Below, in pieces: positions 56,506-64,000 of a DNA stretch of 64,000 bases. This DNA is from Xenorhabdus ehlersii. GTDB taxonomy: Bacteria; Pseudomonadota; Gammaproteobacteria; Enterobacterales; Enterobacteriaceae. The notes under the pieces are model-generated. The model saw nothing but the letters and a program-made list of their open reading frames with translations, was not told the DNA's origin and made no database searches. The translations under genes were made by a program, and so were the position numbers. How positions within the stretch are numbered: position 1 is the stretch's first letter; every line of letters starts with the position of its first letter. The stretch covers positions 868,001 through 932,000 of the forward strand of contig NZ_RAQI01000002.1 of assembly GCF_003610465.1 (NCBI RefSeq), read 5' to 3'.

Positions 56506-56854
56506 TAACTACATCGCCCGCACTGCGGGCAGCTGGATGATTGTCGGCATCTTGCCGGATGTGTGCAAAACCCCGATGGGTTCTTCCACCCCGCCCATTC
56601 CCTATCCGGTGGTGGCACAACTGGCGGACAGTTCGGCCCCGGAAAAGACTGTGCGCGCCAACGGCCAGCCGGTCGTGGTGTTTGCCCACAGTTTTGTCCC
56701 CACCACACTCGGTGACCAGCCCGGTGTAGCCAATGGCGTCAAAAGCGGCACGGTGGGCGGTAAGTGTCACCCGAAGGCGCATACCCAGACGGTGCGCGCC
56801 GGCAACAAACTGGTATTACGCCACGGGGATGAATTCTGGATGAACGGAGCATAA
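56498..56854 (+). CDS. PAAR-like DUF4150 tip protein
   Basis: 118 residues from ATG 56498 (MADNYIARTAGSWMIV), with GGAG upstream. The PDVCKTPMGSSTPPIPYPVV motif is typical of DUF4150, which caps the VgrG spike. Later parts: GVKSGTVGGKCHPK and LVLRHGDEFWMNG. Separate from the Rhs protein, so tip and effector are on two chains. An upstream in-frame start at 56438 would lie inside the DUF2169 gene. Confidence 0.88.
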   Translation: MADNYIARTAGSWMIVGILPDVCKTPMGSSTPPIPYPVVAQLADSSAPEKTVRANGQPVVVFAHSFVPTTLGDQPGVANGVKSGTVGGKCHPKAHTQTVRAGNKLVLRHGDEFWMNGA

Positions 56855-56866
56855 GGAAGAATCGCA

Positions 56867-59800
56867 ATGGGAGAAACGATTAGCATTACCGGTGGCCGTG
56901 ATGAAAAAGTATTTTGTGAAGCTTACAATATCCGGACCTTGGCTGAGGCGGAAGCGATCCAAAAACATATACCCGCCCTCATCCAACAAGAGACTATGGG
57001 TAATCATTGGCTCACCGCCGAGGATATTGAACAGATTACAGAAGCTGAAGGCCGGCTTGCCGTCAAGGTCATTGATAAATTCAAAAGCGGGGAATTTCCG
57101 TTAGAGGAATGGAAACATACTCCCCCTGAACCGAATGAGTCTTTGCCAACTAAAGCGCGCGATGACAGCCCGAGCGGTACGGGCAACACGATAGGTAAAA
57201 TCGTCGGTCAGGCATCACAGGGGACGGATCCGCCGCAGGAGGCGAATGCTGCCGTCACACCGGAAACCGAGCAAGAAAAAGGATTTTTGGACAAGGCCGG
57301 AGAATGGTGGGATGAGACCAAAGAAGGCGTAACAAAATGGGGGAAAGAAGCCGGAGAAAAACTGGGTGCCGCTTGGGATAATCCGGGAAAAGCCGCCATT
57401 GGTGCCGCAAAAGGGGTGTGGAATACGGTGCCTGATGTGGGTGAATTCCTCTTTCGAACGACAGCAGGTATGCCTGCTGCCATGATGTCCGCTTCTGGTA
57501 CGGTATTGAAATACGCGGGCGCTGACGCGTTAGGCGATACGGCTCTTGCCGCCGCCGATACATGGAATAAGCAGGTTGTCGATAAGGCCGTTGAGTTGAG
57601 CCATGTGGATGCCATCCGGTTCGACATCACGGATAAGGCAGAACAAGGGGGGGCGCTGATTTCTGATGGCGTCAGTCTGGCTACAGGCGTGGGCGGGCTG
57701 GTCAGAGGTGCGGCCAAACAAGGCGCGAAAGCGACGGCTAAAGCCACTAAACCTGCACCCGGCGCCAAAGTCAAAGAAAAACCTCAGGACGCGCCGGACG
57801 CGAAACCCCAGAAAGTGCCGCCCAAAGATGACGCCACACCGTCCAACAAAAAAGACGGTAATGACAATGGGCTATCGACCAAAGAGGGCGATCCGGTCGA
57901 TATGGCCACCGGCGACTTCCTGCAAGTCTGGCCCGTACTGGCTATCCCCGGACTGTTGCCGATAAACCTCAGCCGGACCTACCGATCCACGGCAGATTTA
58001 CACGGCCTGTTCGGTCCCAAATGGGCGGATGACTGGTCACTGCAATTGGCTATCGGTCAGGAGGAAGTACACTACACCCACACCGACGGCGTAGTCTACG
58101 ACTTTGCCACGCCAGACAACCGGGTCTTGTCCCGTAACCGCCACCTTCCCCATTGCCTGCTGACGGGAGAACTGACAGGCGAACTGTGCCTGACTGACCG
58201 CCTCGCCCAGTTGATGTACCATTTCAGCCCGATTTCAGGCAGCACACGAAAATTGTCCGCCATCACGGACCGACGCCAGAACCGGATTGACTTTATCTAC
58301 GATAAACACGCCCAGCTGATTGAAGTCACCCGCAATGACGGCCTGCGGTTAAGCCTGCAATATCTGGATGGTCAGCTCCACACGCTTGATATGCATGAAA
58401 TCCGCGATGGCCAACTTGTCGGGCAACGCCTGCTGACCTGCCAGTATGATCCGCAGGGGTATCTGAACGAATGTGATGCCTTCCAGCACAACCACCTGTG
58501 GCACGAGTACGACCAACAGGGACGGATGACCCGCTGGCACGATACCGACCAGACCGACCTGATGATTAGCTATGACGAACGCGGCCGGGTACTCAGTACC
58601 ACTTCACCCAGCGGCTACTGGCATGACCGCTTCCGCTACGATGACAACGCCCGCATCACCACCTATCTGGACGGTGAAGGGGGCGAAACCCGCTACCATT
58701 ACGACCCGAACGGGCTGGTGATACGGGAAGTTGACCCGCTGGGGCGCATCACCCGCCGCCAGTGGCGACACAGCCTGCTGATGTGGGAAAGCAATCCATC
58801 AGGGCAGATGACCACCTTTGATTATAATGCGGACGGAGCATTGACCGAGGTGGTATTGCCGACGGGAGAGACCTTTGTCTATGCTTATGACGAACACGGA
58901 CAACTGACCGAAAGCCACCTCCCTACTGGCGAACGCTGGCAATGGCATTATGACGAACAGGGCAACCTGACCGCGCTGACCAACCCGCTCGGCCATCGGG
59001 AAGAATACCAGTATGGTCTCCACGGCGAATTACGCCAGCGCCTGCTGCCGGACGGCCAGACGTGGCACTACGCCTATGATGAACACCAGCGCCTCGCCGC
59101 CGTGATGATGCCAAACGGCGAAACCACGGGGCTGGAGCTGGATGAACTGGGGCGCCTGCGCCAGCTCACTGATGCCCTCAAACAACAGACCCGCTACCGC
59201 TACAGTGACGACCATGCCAGCCTCAACGGCAGCCTGACCGAAGTTGAACTGCCGGACGGCACCACGCAGCAACTGGCCTATGACAGTGAACGGCGCGTGG
59301 TAGCCGTGACTGACGGCGAAGGGCGTACCACCCGCTACACCTACGGTGCCTTTGACCTGCTGACCCAGGTCACCCGCCCGGATGGCACCACGCTGCGCTT
59401 TGGCTATGACCGCCTGACCCGCTTGAACTCAGTCACGGCCGCCACCGGCGAAACCTACCGTTATGAACGGGATGCGGCCGGCCAAATCATCCGGGAAACC
59501 GATTTTACCGGGCGTACGCTGGCGTATCAGTACGATAAACTGGGACGCCGCACGCAGGTGCAATACCCCGACGGTCAGCAACTGCGATGGCACTATTCGG
59601 TTGCGGGGTTACTGGTTAAACAGGAAAGCTGGCAGCCGGAAGAGGGGACGTGGGTGCTTAAAGCCACCACCACGTACGAATACAACCCGCGCCATCAACT
59701 GGTGAAAGCCACCAATGCCGATGCCGTGGTGGAATATGAGTATGACAAGACCACCGGCCTGCCAACCTGCGAGCGTATCAACGGGCGAGAAATCCGCCGC

Positions 59801-61534
59801 GAATGGGATAACCTGACCGGGCGCCCACTCAGCGAAAGCCTGGATGGCCACACTTTGCACTTTGGCTATCACCCCTTGTCAGGTGCGCTGAACCACTTCC
59901 AGTTCAACCAGCATGCCCCGCTGACGCTCCGGCATGATGCACTGGGGCGGGAAACCGTGCGCGAAAGTGCCCACGGGTTTATCCTCGCCAGCCGCTACAC
60001 CGCCACCAGCCTGCTGGCGCACCAGTCAGCCGGGCGGAACAGCCCCTTTTTCCAGGAAGCGCTGGCGGAAAATGACCCACATTTTCCGCCCCAAGCGACC
60101 GCCGTCAACCGGAGCTGGCAATATGACCGGGCGCATAACGTCCGGGTGATTGATGACAGTCGCTGGGGGCAAACCCGCTATCGTTACAACACCAACGACC
60201 AGATATTGCATACCCTGTTCGACAGTTCGCGCCCCCATGAAGAGCAGTTCAGTTACGATGCCAATGGCAACCTGAGCCAACATTTGCCTGTCGACGCACA
60301 GGGCGCAATGGCACAGTTCACCCAACGTCAGCAGGCCGGGCGGGTGGTACAGCGGGGTGATACGCATTATCATTATGATGATAACGGCCGATTAGTCGAA
60401 AAAATCGAGCAATGTGACGGCTTCCGCCCGCAAATCTGGCGCTACCGCTGGGATACCCAGAACCAGCTCACCCACTGTGAAACCCCGGATGGCTCGCGCT
60501 GGCAGTACCAATACGATCCTTTTGGCAGAAGAATTCGCAAAATTAAGGCACGGGATGGAAAACTGACCGCCGCTAATTTACAACTGTGGTTAGCGGGCAG
60601 GCCGGATCTGCCCGAAAATCCAAAGGCACTGGGCGGTTACGATTACCTGTGGAGCGGGGATCAGCTCATTGAGGAAGTGCCGTATCAGGCGGATGGCACC
60701 CGGCTGGAAGCCCGCCGCGTGCGCTGGCTGTATGAACCGGGCAGCCTGACGCCAGCGGCCCGTTTTGAGCGGGGCAAACTGCACTACGCCATCAGCGACC
60801 ACCAGGGCACCGTTCGGGAGCTGCTGGATGAGCAAGGCGAGATGGTTTGGGGTCAACATCTGACCACCTGGGGGCACGCCCAAAACCGGGGCGGCGTGCC
60901 CTCCCATCACCCAGATCACCATGTTCAGTGCAATTTCAGGTTCTTAGGGCAATATGAGGACGAAGAGTCAGGGCTTTGCTATAATAGACACCGATATTAT
61001 TCGCCGGAGACCGCGCAGTACATCTCGAGTGACCCCATCGGACTGATGGGCGGGTTTAATCCGTATTCGTATGTGCATAATCCATCGAAGTGGGTAGATC
61101 CGTATGGGCTGGCAGGGGGAAAAGGAAACAAAGGAGAACCTGTAAAACCTAAAACCCCAGAAGTTGTTGAATTAGATCCTAAGACTATTAGATTTAGCCA
61201 AACTTCAGTTAATGATACGGCTGAAATAACTCAAAGCATGAAAGCTAAAGGTTGGGATGGAGATCCAATCGATGTTATTAGAATGAAAGATGGTGGGCTA
61301 ACAACAATAGATAACACTAGAGTGTTAGCAGCATCAAGAGCAGGTATCAATGTAAAAGCAAGAGTTCATGATGGCTCAACTCCTATACCGCAGGAATTTA
61401 TCAGGAGATTTACAACTGCTAAAGGTGTCCCATCAACATGGGAAGAAGCCATCAATCTTCGTATAGGAAAACAAAATGCAGGATATAGAAAGAGATATCC
61501 TAATGGTTCAACTGTAATAGGGTCGTCAGATTAA
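56867..61534 (+). CDS. Rhs-family polymorphic toxin with ParB-like C-terminal domain
   Basis: 1555 residues. N-terminal region (1-150, MGETISITGGRDEKVF) of unknown fold; Ala/Gly-rich hydrophobic stretches (about 175-300) as in T6SS effectors that cross membranes; a Lys/Pro-rich linker (300-345); then EGDPVDMATGDFLQVWPVLA opening the Rhs shell with many YDxxGRL/YxYD repeats. The conserved core ends YISSDPIGLMGGFNPYSYVH, then PSKWVDPYGL at 1415, the usual self-cleavage region. The variable C-terminus of 140 residues shows DPIDVIRMKDGGLTTIDNTR and VLAASRAGI, reminiscent of the ParB/sulfiredoxin fold. DNA changes from GC-rich to AT-rich at about 61112. Confidence 0.93.
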   Translation: MGETISITGGRDEKVFCEAYNIRTLAEAEAIQKHIPALIQQETMGNHWLTAEDIEQITEAEGRLAVKVIDKFKSGEFPLEEWKHTPPEPNESLPTKARDDSPSGTGNTIGKIVGQASQGTDPPQEANAAVTPETEQEKGFLDKAGEWWDETKEGVTKWGKEAGEKLGAAWDNPGKAAIGAAKGVWNTVPDVGEFLFRTTAGMPAAMMSASGTVLKYAGADALGDTALAAADTWNKQVVDKAVELSHVDAIRFDITDKAEQGGALISDGVSLATGVGGLVRGAAKQGAKATAKATKPAPGAKVKEKPQDAPDAKPQKVPPKDDATPSNKKDGNDNGLSTKEGDPVDMATGDFLQVWPVLAIPGLLPINLSRTYRSTADLHGLFGPKWADDWSLQLAIGQEEVHYTHTDGVVYDFATPDNRVLSRNRHLPHCLLTGELTGELCLTDRLAQLMYHFSPISGSTRKLSAITDRRQNRIDFIYDKHAQLIEVTRNDGLRLSLQYLDGQLHTLDMHEIRDGQLVGQRLLTCQYDPQGYLNECDAFQHNHLWHEYDQQGRMTRWHDTDQTDLMISYDERGRVLSTTSPSGYWHDRFRYDDNARITTYLDGEGGETRYHYDPNGLVIREVDPLGRITRRQWRHSLLMWESNPSGQMTTFDYNADGALTEVVLPTGETFVYAYDEHGQLTESHLPTGERWQWHYDEQGNLTALTNPLGHREEYQYGLHGELRQRLLPDGQTWHYAYDEHQRLAAVMMPNGETTGLELDELGRLRQLTDALKQQTRYRYSDDHASLNGSLTEVELPDGTTQQLAYDSERRVVAVTDGEGRTTRYTYGAFDLLTQVTRPDGTTLRFGYDRLTRLNSVTAATGETYRYERDAAGQIIRETDFTGRTLAYQYDKLGRRTQVQYPDGQQLRWHYSVAGLLVKQESWQPEEGTWVLKATTTYEYNPRHQLVKATNADAVVEYEYDKTTGLPTCERINGREIRREWDNLTGRPLSESLDGHTLHFGYHPLSGALNHFQFNQHAPLTLRHDALGRETVRESAHGFILASRYTATSLLAHQSAGRNSPFFQEALAENDPHFPPQATAVNRSWQYDRAHNVRVIDDSRWGQTRYRYNTNDQILHTLFDSSRPHEEQFSYDANGNLSQHLPVDAQGAMAQFTQRQQAGRVVQRGDTHYHYDDNGRLVEKIEQCDGFRPQIWRYRWDTQNQLTHCETPDGSRWQYQYDPFGRRIRKIKARDGKLTAANLQLWLAGRPDLPENPKALGGYDYLWSGDQLIEEVPYQADGTRLEARRVRWLYEPGSLTPAARFERGKLHYAISDHQGTVRELLDEQGEMVWGQHLTTWGHAQNRGGVPSHHPDHHVQCNFRFLGQYEDEESGLCYNRHRYYSPETAQYISSDPIGLMGGFNPYSYVHNPSKWVDPYGLAGGKGNKGEPVKPKTPEVVELDPKTIRFSQTSVNDTAEITQSMKAKGWDGDPIDVIRMKDGGLTTIDNTRVLAASRAGINVKARVHDGSTPIPQEFIRRFTTAKGVPSTWEEAINLRIGKQNAGYRKRYPNGSTVIGSSD

Positions 61535-61535
61535 T

Positions 61536-61889
61536 ATGGAACAATTACTAACCAAAACAGAACTTCCAGAATGGTTTTCTTACCCACGTGAGTTTCTTAG
61601 AATAGTTGAGCAAAATTTACTTAATTTTGATCCTTGGGTCATTTTGGAAGGTGAGAGATTACGAGATCATTATGCTGGATTAAAAAAAAGATACCCATAT
61701 AGAAATATTATTCCTTTTGCTCGTCGGGAAGATAATGATGACATTATGTGTTGGGATAAGAATAATCTTGATCAAATTATTATTATTCACGATTTTGCAA
61801 GTGAAGGTTATGAATATGTCGGTAAGTTTGATTCATTTTGGGACTGGCTCAGAGCTGCCCTAGAAGCAACTATCGAATACGATGAGTAA
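61536..61889 (+). CDS. Probable immunity protein (SUKH/SMI1-like)
   Basis: 117 residues, one base after the Rhs stop. The end PFARREDNDDIMCWDKNN, then IIIHDFASEGYEYVGKFDSF and WDWLRAALEA, fits the SMI1/KNR4 (SUKH) superfamily, the commonest immunity fold of Rhs and CDI toxins. AT-rich like the toxin tip, so the pair probably moved together. Neutralisation of this toxin is inferred from position. Confidence 0.82.
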   Translation: MEQLLTKTELPEWFSYPREFLRIVEQNLLNFDPWVILEGERLRDHYAGLKKRYPYRNIIPFARREDNDDIMCWDKNNLDQIIIIHDFASEGYEYVGKFDSFWDWLRAALEATIEYDE

Positions 61890-61905
61890 ATATTAATGTA
61901 TCAAC

Positions 61906-61949
61906 AAAGCCGGAAAGATCCCCGTGATCTTCCGGCTTTCTTCTTTTTT
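61906..61949 (+). terminator. Terminator of the Rhs cassette
   Basis: Stem AAAGCCGGAAAGATC/GATCTTCCGGCTTT (one bulge) with loop CCCGT, followed by CTTCTTTTTT. Confidence 0.88.
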
Positions 61950-61971
61950 AAGAGCGGCTCACTCCCTGCCC

Positions 61972-62292
61972 TTAGTTGCTGTTGTAGTCACCTATCAGTT
62001 CGCGCATTTTCAGCTTAATTTCACTGATTTGCTCTCGCTGGCGCTGGTATTGCTGTTTGAGGCTGTTAGTCTCGTCACTGTCAGGAATGAGCACCAGACA
62101 GCCCTCCATAATCTTGACGGTGAGTGTGCCGCCAATATCAAAGCCTGCTGCCTTAAGCCACTGCCCCTTAAGATGGATTGCCGGCGGGGCACTGGCCTTG
62201 TCATTTTGCGGCACGTATCCCACGGTGTAATAACGTTCTGTTTTTACGGCTTTATTTACTGCACGGTTTTGCTTAGAATGCGCCTTAGCCAT
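61972..62292 (-). CDS. symE: SymE-family toxin-like protein
   Basis: 106 residues. The core YYTVGYVPQND, then PAIHLKGQWLKAAGFDIGGT, and VKIMEGCLVLIPDSDE matches E. coli SymE (PAITLKGQWLEAAGF, VKVMEGCIVL), an AbrB-fold protein in a type I toxin-antitoxin pair, SOS-induced there. A helical tail (YQRQREQISEIKLKMRELI) follows. AGGAG lies 8 bases before ATG 62292. No clear LexA box is visible upstream. SymE genes often lie beside rhs or restriction loci. Confidence 0.87.
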   Translation of the reverse strand: MAKAHSKQNRAVNKAVKTERYYTVGYVPQNDKASAPPAIHLKGQWLKAAGFDIGGTLTVKIMEGCLVLIPDSDETNSLKQQYQRQREQISEIKLKMRELIGDYNSN

Positions 62293-62322
62293 AGTAACTA
62301 CTCCTATAGTTGCTTGTGGTTA

Positions 62323-62356
62323 GCGGCTAGGTCGTGCTCCTACACGGCCGAACCGC
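62323..62356 (+). ncRNA. Possible SymR-like antisense RNA structure opposite the symE leader
   Basis: An imperfect hairpin (GCGGCTAGGTCGTG / CACGGCCGAACCGC) lies 30-65 bases upstream of the symE start. In E. coli the antitoxin SymR is transcribed opposite the symE 5' end. The structure could equally be in the symE mRNA leader. No promoter was identified, so this is a candidate only. Confidence 0.25.
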
Positions 62357-62389
62357 GTTAAAAACATTCTCTCTACTTAGTTGCCAGTT

Positions 62390-62734
62390 CTATTTACTCC
62401 GACTGAATCGGTTGGCGTCATGCTTTAAAATCAATGACTCCAGAAGAACCCGCGCCACTTCCTTCTCTTCAGGGGAAAATTGGCTAACCGCTTCAAACTG
62501 TAAAAGCAGTTCTTCATCCGGTCCTCGTTCACCTTCATCAAAAATCAGCGTATCTGCTCTCACAGAAAGAGCACGGGACAGCTTACGTATCACATCCAGC
62601 GTAGGCTGTACTTCACCTGATTCATAGCGGCGTACCATTGTGATATGGCATCCCACTTTCTCAGCCAAAGCCGCCTGTGTTAGTTTACGATCCTTACGTA
62701 GCGTTGCCAGTCGTTTACCAAAGTCCATAGTCAT
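62390..62734 (-). CDS. XRE-family transcriptional regulator
   Basis: 114 residues from ATG 62734 (MTMDFGKRLATLRKDR); ATG 62728 is nearly as good, and a longer frame to 62794 would cover the likely promoter. Clear HTH: LTQAALAEKVGCHITMVRRY, then ESGEVQPTLDVIRKLSRAL. The acidic C-terminus (FDEGERGPDEELLLQFEAV) is typical of phage or island regulators. Divergent from the primase gene, with a 128-base shared upstream region. Confidence 0.87.
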   Translation of the reverse strand: MTMDFGKRLATLRKDRKLTQAALAEKVGCHITMVRRYESGEVQPTLDVIRKLSRALSVRADTLIFDEGERGPDEELLLQFEAVSQFSPEEKEVARVLLESLILKHDANRFSRSK

Positions 62735-62862
62735 TAACCGAAAAGAAAATAATGACAGCACTTTAACCCCCAGTTCCGTAAGTGGTGCTTGCAATATACC
62801 ATATATGCATGTAACAATAAACCAATAATGCGTATTGACAGGTTTTTTGAAGGAACGAAATT

Positions 62863-64000
62863 ATGGCTCGCATCCCCGACGCAGAATTACAGCACCTAAA
62901 ATCCGCCGTCTCCTTAGTCGCTATCATTGAGCAACAAGGCCGGCAGCTTTTTAAGCGCGGTAAAGACATGATCGTGCTGTGCCCGTTCCATGAGGAGAAA
63001 ACGCCCTCGATGGTGATCACGCCAGCGAAAAATCTCTACCACTGTTTTGGCTGTGATGCGGGCGGGTCGGTGCTGGACTGGGTCATGCAAACCGAGGGCC
63101 TGAGCCTGCGCCATGCCGTGGAGCGCCTGCGTGCCGTGCTGGGGCACAATCCGGCGGTCGAGCCGCTGGTGCAGCCGGAAGAGCTGACCAGTGATGCCAT
63201 CGGGCAGCAGGTGTTGCTGTCACGGGTGGTTGCGTTTTATCACCATACACTTTTGAATGCCCCGGAAGCGCAGGCCTATCTGGCGAAGCGGCGGCTCAAT
63301 CATCCTGAATTAGTCGCGCAGTTTAAACTGGGCTTTGCCAACCGCACGCTGGGCTACCGTCTGCCACCGAAAAAAGTCAAAGCCGGCGAGGAGATCCGCC
63401 GCCGCCTGATAGCGGCCGGGGTGTTGCGGGAGAACGGGCGTGAGCATCTGCGTGGCTCGCTGGTTATCCCTGTTATCAGCGCTGAGGGGCAGGTTCACGA
63501 ACTGTACGGACGCAAAATCGGCGAGCGGCTGCGCGGTGATACGGTCTCGCATCTTTACCTGCCGGGCGCGCACCGCGGGGTCTGGAATGCGCAGGCACTG
63601 GGGGCTGCAAAATCGCTGATCCTGTGCGAATCGCTGATTGATGCGCTGTCGTTCTGGGTGACAGGGCAGCGCAATGTGACAGCCGCTTACGGGGTGAACG
63701 GCGTCACCGCGGATCACTGGCAGGCGTTCGAACAGCACGGCATTAAGCAGGTGCTGATCGCCTTTGATAATGATACCGCCGGCAATGATGCCGCCGTCAA
63801 ACTGGCGGCAGCACTGGTTGCCAAAGGGATCACGCCGCTGCGTATAGTGTTCCCGCCAGATCAGGATGCCAACGGGTATCTGTGTCAGATGGCCGAACCC
63901 GAATCGGCCTTTGCCCTGCTGATTGAGAGTGCTGTACCGATGCAGGAGGCAGCGGATATGGTCGCCCTTGAGCGCCAGACGCCTGAGCCGGACACCGCGC
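62863..64000 (+). CDS. CHC2 zinc-finger / Toprim primase, 3' end outside window
   Basis: 379 codons visible from ATG 62863 (MARIPDAELQHLKSAV), GAAGGAA upstream, no stop before the edge. Zinc finger: CPFHEEKTPSMVITP, then YHCFGCDAGGSVLDW. Toprim domain: GRKIGERLRGD, LCESLIDALSFW (Glu) and LIAFDNDTAGNDAA (DxD). DnaG-like primases with this layout sit on phages, plasmids and integrative elements; the length and context are unlike the host dnaG. GC-rich, in contrast to the backbone. It may be fused to a helicase beyond the window. Confidence 0.92.
   Translation, partial: MARIPDAELQHLKSAVSLVAIIEQQGRQLFKRGKDMIVLCPFHEEKTPSMVITPAKNLYHCFGCDAGGSVLDWVMQTEGLSLRHAVERLRAVLGHNPAVEPLVQPEELTSDAIGQQVLLSRVVAFYHHTLLNAPEAQAYLAKRRLNHPELVAQFKLGFANRTLGYRLPPKKVKAGEEIRRRLIAAGVLRENGREHLRGSLVIPVISAEGQVHELYGRKIGERLRGDTVSHLYLPGAHRGVWNAQALGAAKSLILCESLIDALSFWVTGQRNVTAAYGVNGVTADHWQAFEQHGIKQVLIAFDNDTAGNDAAVKLAAALVAKGITPLRIVFPPDQDANGYLCQMAEPESAFALLIESAVPMQEAADMVALERQTPEPDTA

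Noticed and set aside
56867..61534. Rhs repeat region as a DNA tandem repeat or CRISPR array
   Set aside because: Repeats are at protein level (YD-type) with diverged DNA and no spacer structure. No CRISPR array was seen in the window.

Overview
The window is a chromosome segment of a gamma-proteobacterium of the order Enterobacterales. Conserved blocks (yfaE-nrdB-nrdA, ubiG/gyrA, rcsC/rcsB-rcsD, menDHBCE) match enterobacterial proteins closely. The AT-rich backbone, a TATACCT-ended intergenic repeat, pga genes followed by yfiRNB, a CBP21-type chitin-active LPMO and a VgrG/Rhs cassette point to the Xenorhabdus/Photorhabdus group (Morganellaceae), Xenorhabdus most likely. The genus is inferred, not proven.

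Layout. (1) 1-11093: right part of an integrated prophage or phage-like element. A leftward arm carries Cro/YdaS-like and YdaT-like genes, a replication protein, a KilA-N/ANT antirepressor and small genes. A rightward arm carries recombination genes, a Gp157-like gene, an HNH nuclease, a probable excisionase and a tyrosine integrase. Three 18-bp operator-like sites flank a short repressor gene. The element ends in a copy of the 3' half of tRNA-Pro(GGG), so this is the integrase-side att site and the intact tRNA should lie left of the window. (2) 11094-16882: accessory genes (AAC(3)-family acetyltransferase, AA10 LPMO, VOC protein, GH24 lysozyme, small membrane protein, amidase) with an unlabelled 24-codon ORF and gene remnants. 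(3) 16883-39510: housekeeping core: class Ia ribonucleotide reductase with its ferredoxin, ubiG, gyrA (Val at position 83), the Rcs phosphorelay, tRNA-Ser(UGA) and tRNA-Thr(UGU), tyrP with TyrR boxes, yfaZ, and the menaquinone operon without menF. (4) 40388-50593: a biofilm module of pgaABCD, a YfiR-YfiN-YfiB-like diguanylate cyclase system and an EAL phosphodiesterase. (5) 50577-52675: decayed region with a PAAR fragment, an orphan gene, an SDR gene and a YeeE/YedE-like fragment. (6) 53044-61889: GC-rich type VI secretion cargo cassette: VgrG with a glycine-rich N-terminal extension, DUF2169 adaptor, DUF4150 PAAR-like tip, a 1555-residue Rhs protein with a ParB-like C-terminal toxin, and a probable SUKH-type immunity protein. 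(7) 61972-64000: SymE-type toxin, XRE regulator and the start of a CHC2/Toprim primase, probably the edge of another mobile element.

Working together. The PGA synthase PgaCD is activated by c-di-GMP in known systems. Here a cyclase with its periplasmic repressor and outer-membrane lipoprotein lies immediately downstream, and a phosphodiesterase follows, so synthesis, signal production and signal removal sit within about 10 kb. The VgrG-to-immunity cassette has the order expected of a T6SS-delivered Rhs effector with its loading adaptor. The prophage arms are arranged for one repressor to control both divergent operons.
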